Assembly: GCA_937900065.1 (NCBI GenBank)
Contig: CALCDS010000306.1
Location: 1 to 6,397, forward strand
Source of the DNA: an uncultured Clostridiaceae bacterium
GTDB taxonomy: Bacteria; Bacillota; Clostridia; Clostridiales; Oxobacteraceae
Reading direction: 5' to 3'
DNA: 6,397 nucleotides
This document shows positions 6,156-6,397 of this stretch, piece by piece (positions within the stretch are counted from its first letter, which is position 1; every line of letters begins with the position of its first letter). The position numbers were made by a program, and so were the translations under genes. The notes under the pieces are model-generated. The model saw only the letters and a list, made by a program, of their open reading frames with translations. It was not told where the DNA came from and ran no database searches.

Positions 6156-6397
6156 TTAAAGTTGATTGGATTTGAAATATCTGCAGTGCGATTGTATGGG
6201 GCACAAAGTACATTTGGGTTTTCTGGCACTACAGATCGTCCGCCCGTGCCATATCAACAGATGGTGCGTCTTGGACCATCTGTCCTTAGGTATATTTTCC
6301 CTAAGCTGCCTTTCAGTATCTTGTACATTTTTAGACTGTGCGAGCCCGATTCTGTTGGATACCCTAAACACATGGGTATCAACCGCTATGGCAGGGA
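6156..6397 (-). CDS. nth: Endonuclease III, C-terminal part (5' end beyond the window)
   Basis: The last 79 codons of a DNA glycosylase/AP lyase of base excision repair, which removes oxidised pyrimidines and nicks at abasic sites. The visible part begins within PAIAVDTHVFRVSNRIGLA. The Asp in VDTH corresponds to the catalytic aspartate; the catalytic Lys of the helix-hairpin-helix (G-x-G-x-K-T-A) lies upstream, outside the window. RWSKTHHLLIWHGRTIC matches the conserved stretch leading to the iron-sulfur loop. The four cysteines C-x6-C-x2-C-x5-C (in CSARKPKCTLCPIQSHC) would bind the [4Fe-4S] cluster. The protein ends 9 residues after the last Cys, a normal ending. The GTG at 6369-6371 is an internal Val codon (VDTHVFRV), not a start. 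It is on the same strand as the ATPase operon and 232 bases upstream of it, with a stem-loop and a promoter between, so probably a separate transcript. Confidence 0.95.
   Translation of the reverse strand, partial: PAIAVDTHVFRVSNRIGLAQSKNVQDTERQLRENIPKDRWSKTHHLLIWHGRTICSARKPKCTLCPIQSHCRYFKSNQL

Noticed and set aside
1..6397. CRISPR array, toxin-antitoxin or retron-like system
   Set aside because: No regularly spaced repeats, reverse transcriptase, Cas or known defence domains were seen on either strand.

Overview
The window looks like chromosomal DNA of a low-GC Gram-positive anaerobe, most likely a member of the Clostridia. The grounds are AT-rich intergenic DNA, strong GGAGG-type ribosome binding sites with GTG and TTG starts, Bacillus-like promoter boxes, a CCA-encoding tRNA gene, and a MoxR / DUF58 / transglutaminase operon of the type found in Firmicutes (compare yeaC-yeaD-yebA of Bacillus subtilis). 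Every supported gene is on the minus strand, so transcription runs from high to low coordinates.

Reading in the direction of transcription: (1) 6397-6156 is the C-terminal end of endonuclease III (nth), cut by the window edge. (2) 6155-5924 is an AT-rich gap with a GC-rich stem-loop just after nth, a good candidate promoter and a 16-bp AT palindrome in the predicted 5' leader. (3) 5923-1517 is a compact three-gene operon: a MoxR-type AAA+ ATPase, a DUF58 protein and a large membrane protein with a transglutaminase-like domain. The first two genes overlap and the last two are 2 bases apart, so translation is probably coupled. By family knowledge, the ATPase is thought to act as a chaperone on the DUF58 protein, which works with the membrane enzyme at the cell envelope; the true substrate is unknown. 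(4) 1516-1261 holds a possible REP-like palindrome, a strong tRNA promoter, a tRNA-Leu(CAG) gene and its terminator. (5) 1260-1 is a decayed or accessory stretch: about 300 bases without a supported gene, a 43-residue basic single-helix peptide with a TTG start, a flavin reductase gene whose C-terminus is replaced by unrelated sequence, and a short open segment at the left edge that faintly resembles the C-terminus of an IS110-type transposase.

The most unusual object is the tRNA gene. It has a leucine-type body and a CAG anticodon but a 5-base variable region, whereas bacterial tRNA-Leu normally carries a long variable arm. No CRISPR array, complete insertion sequence or clear novel defence system was found. 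The three-gene envelope operon is intact and ordinary for its family.
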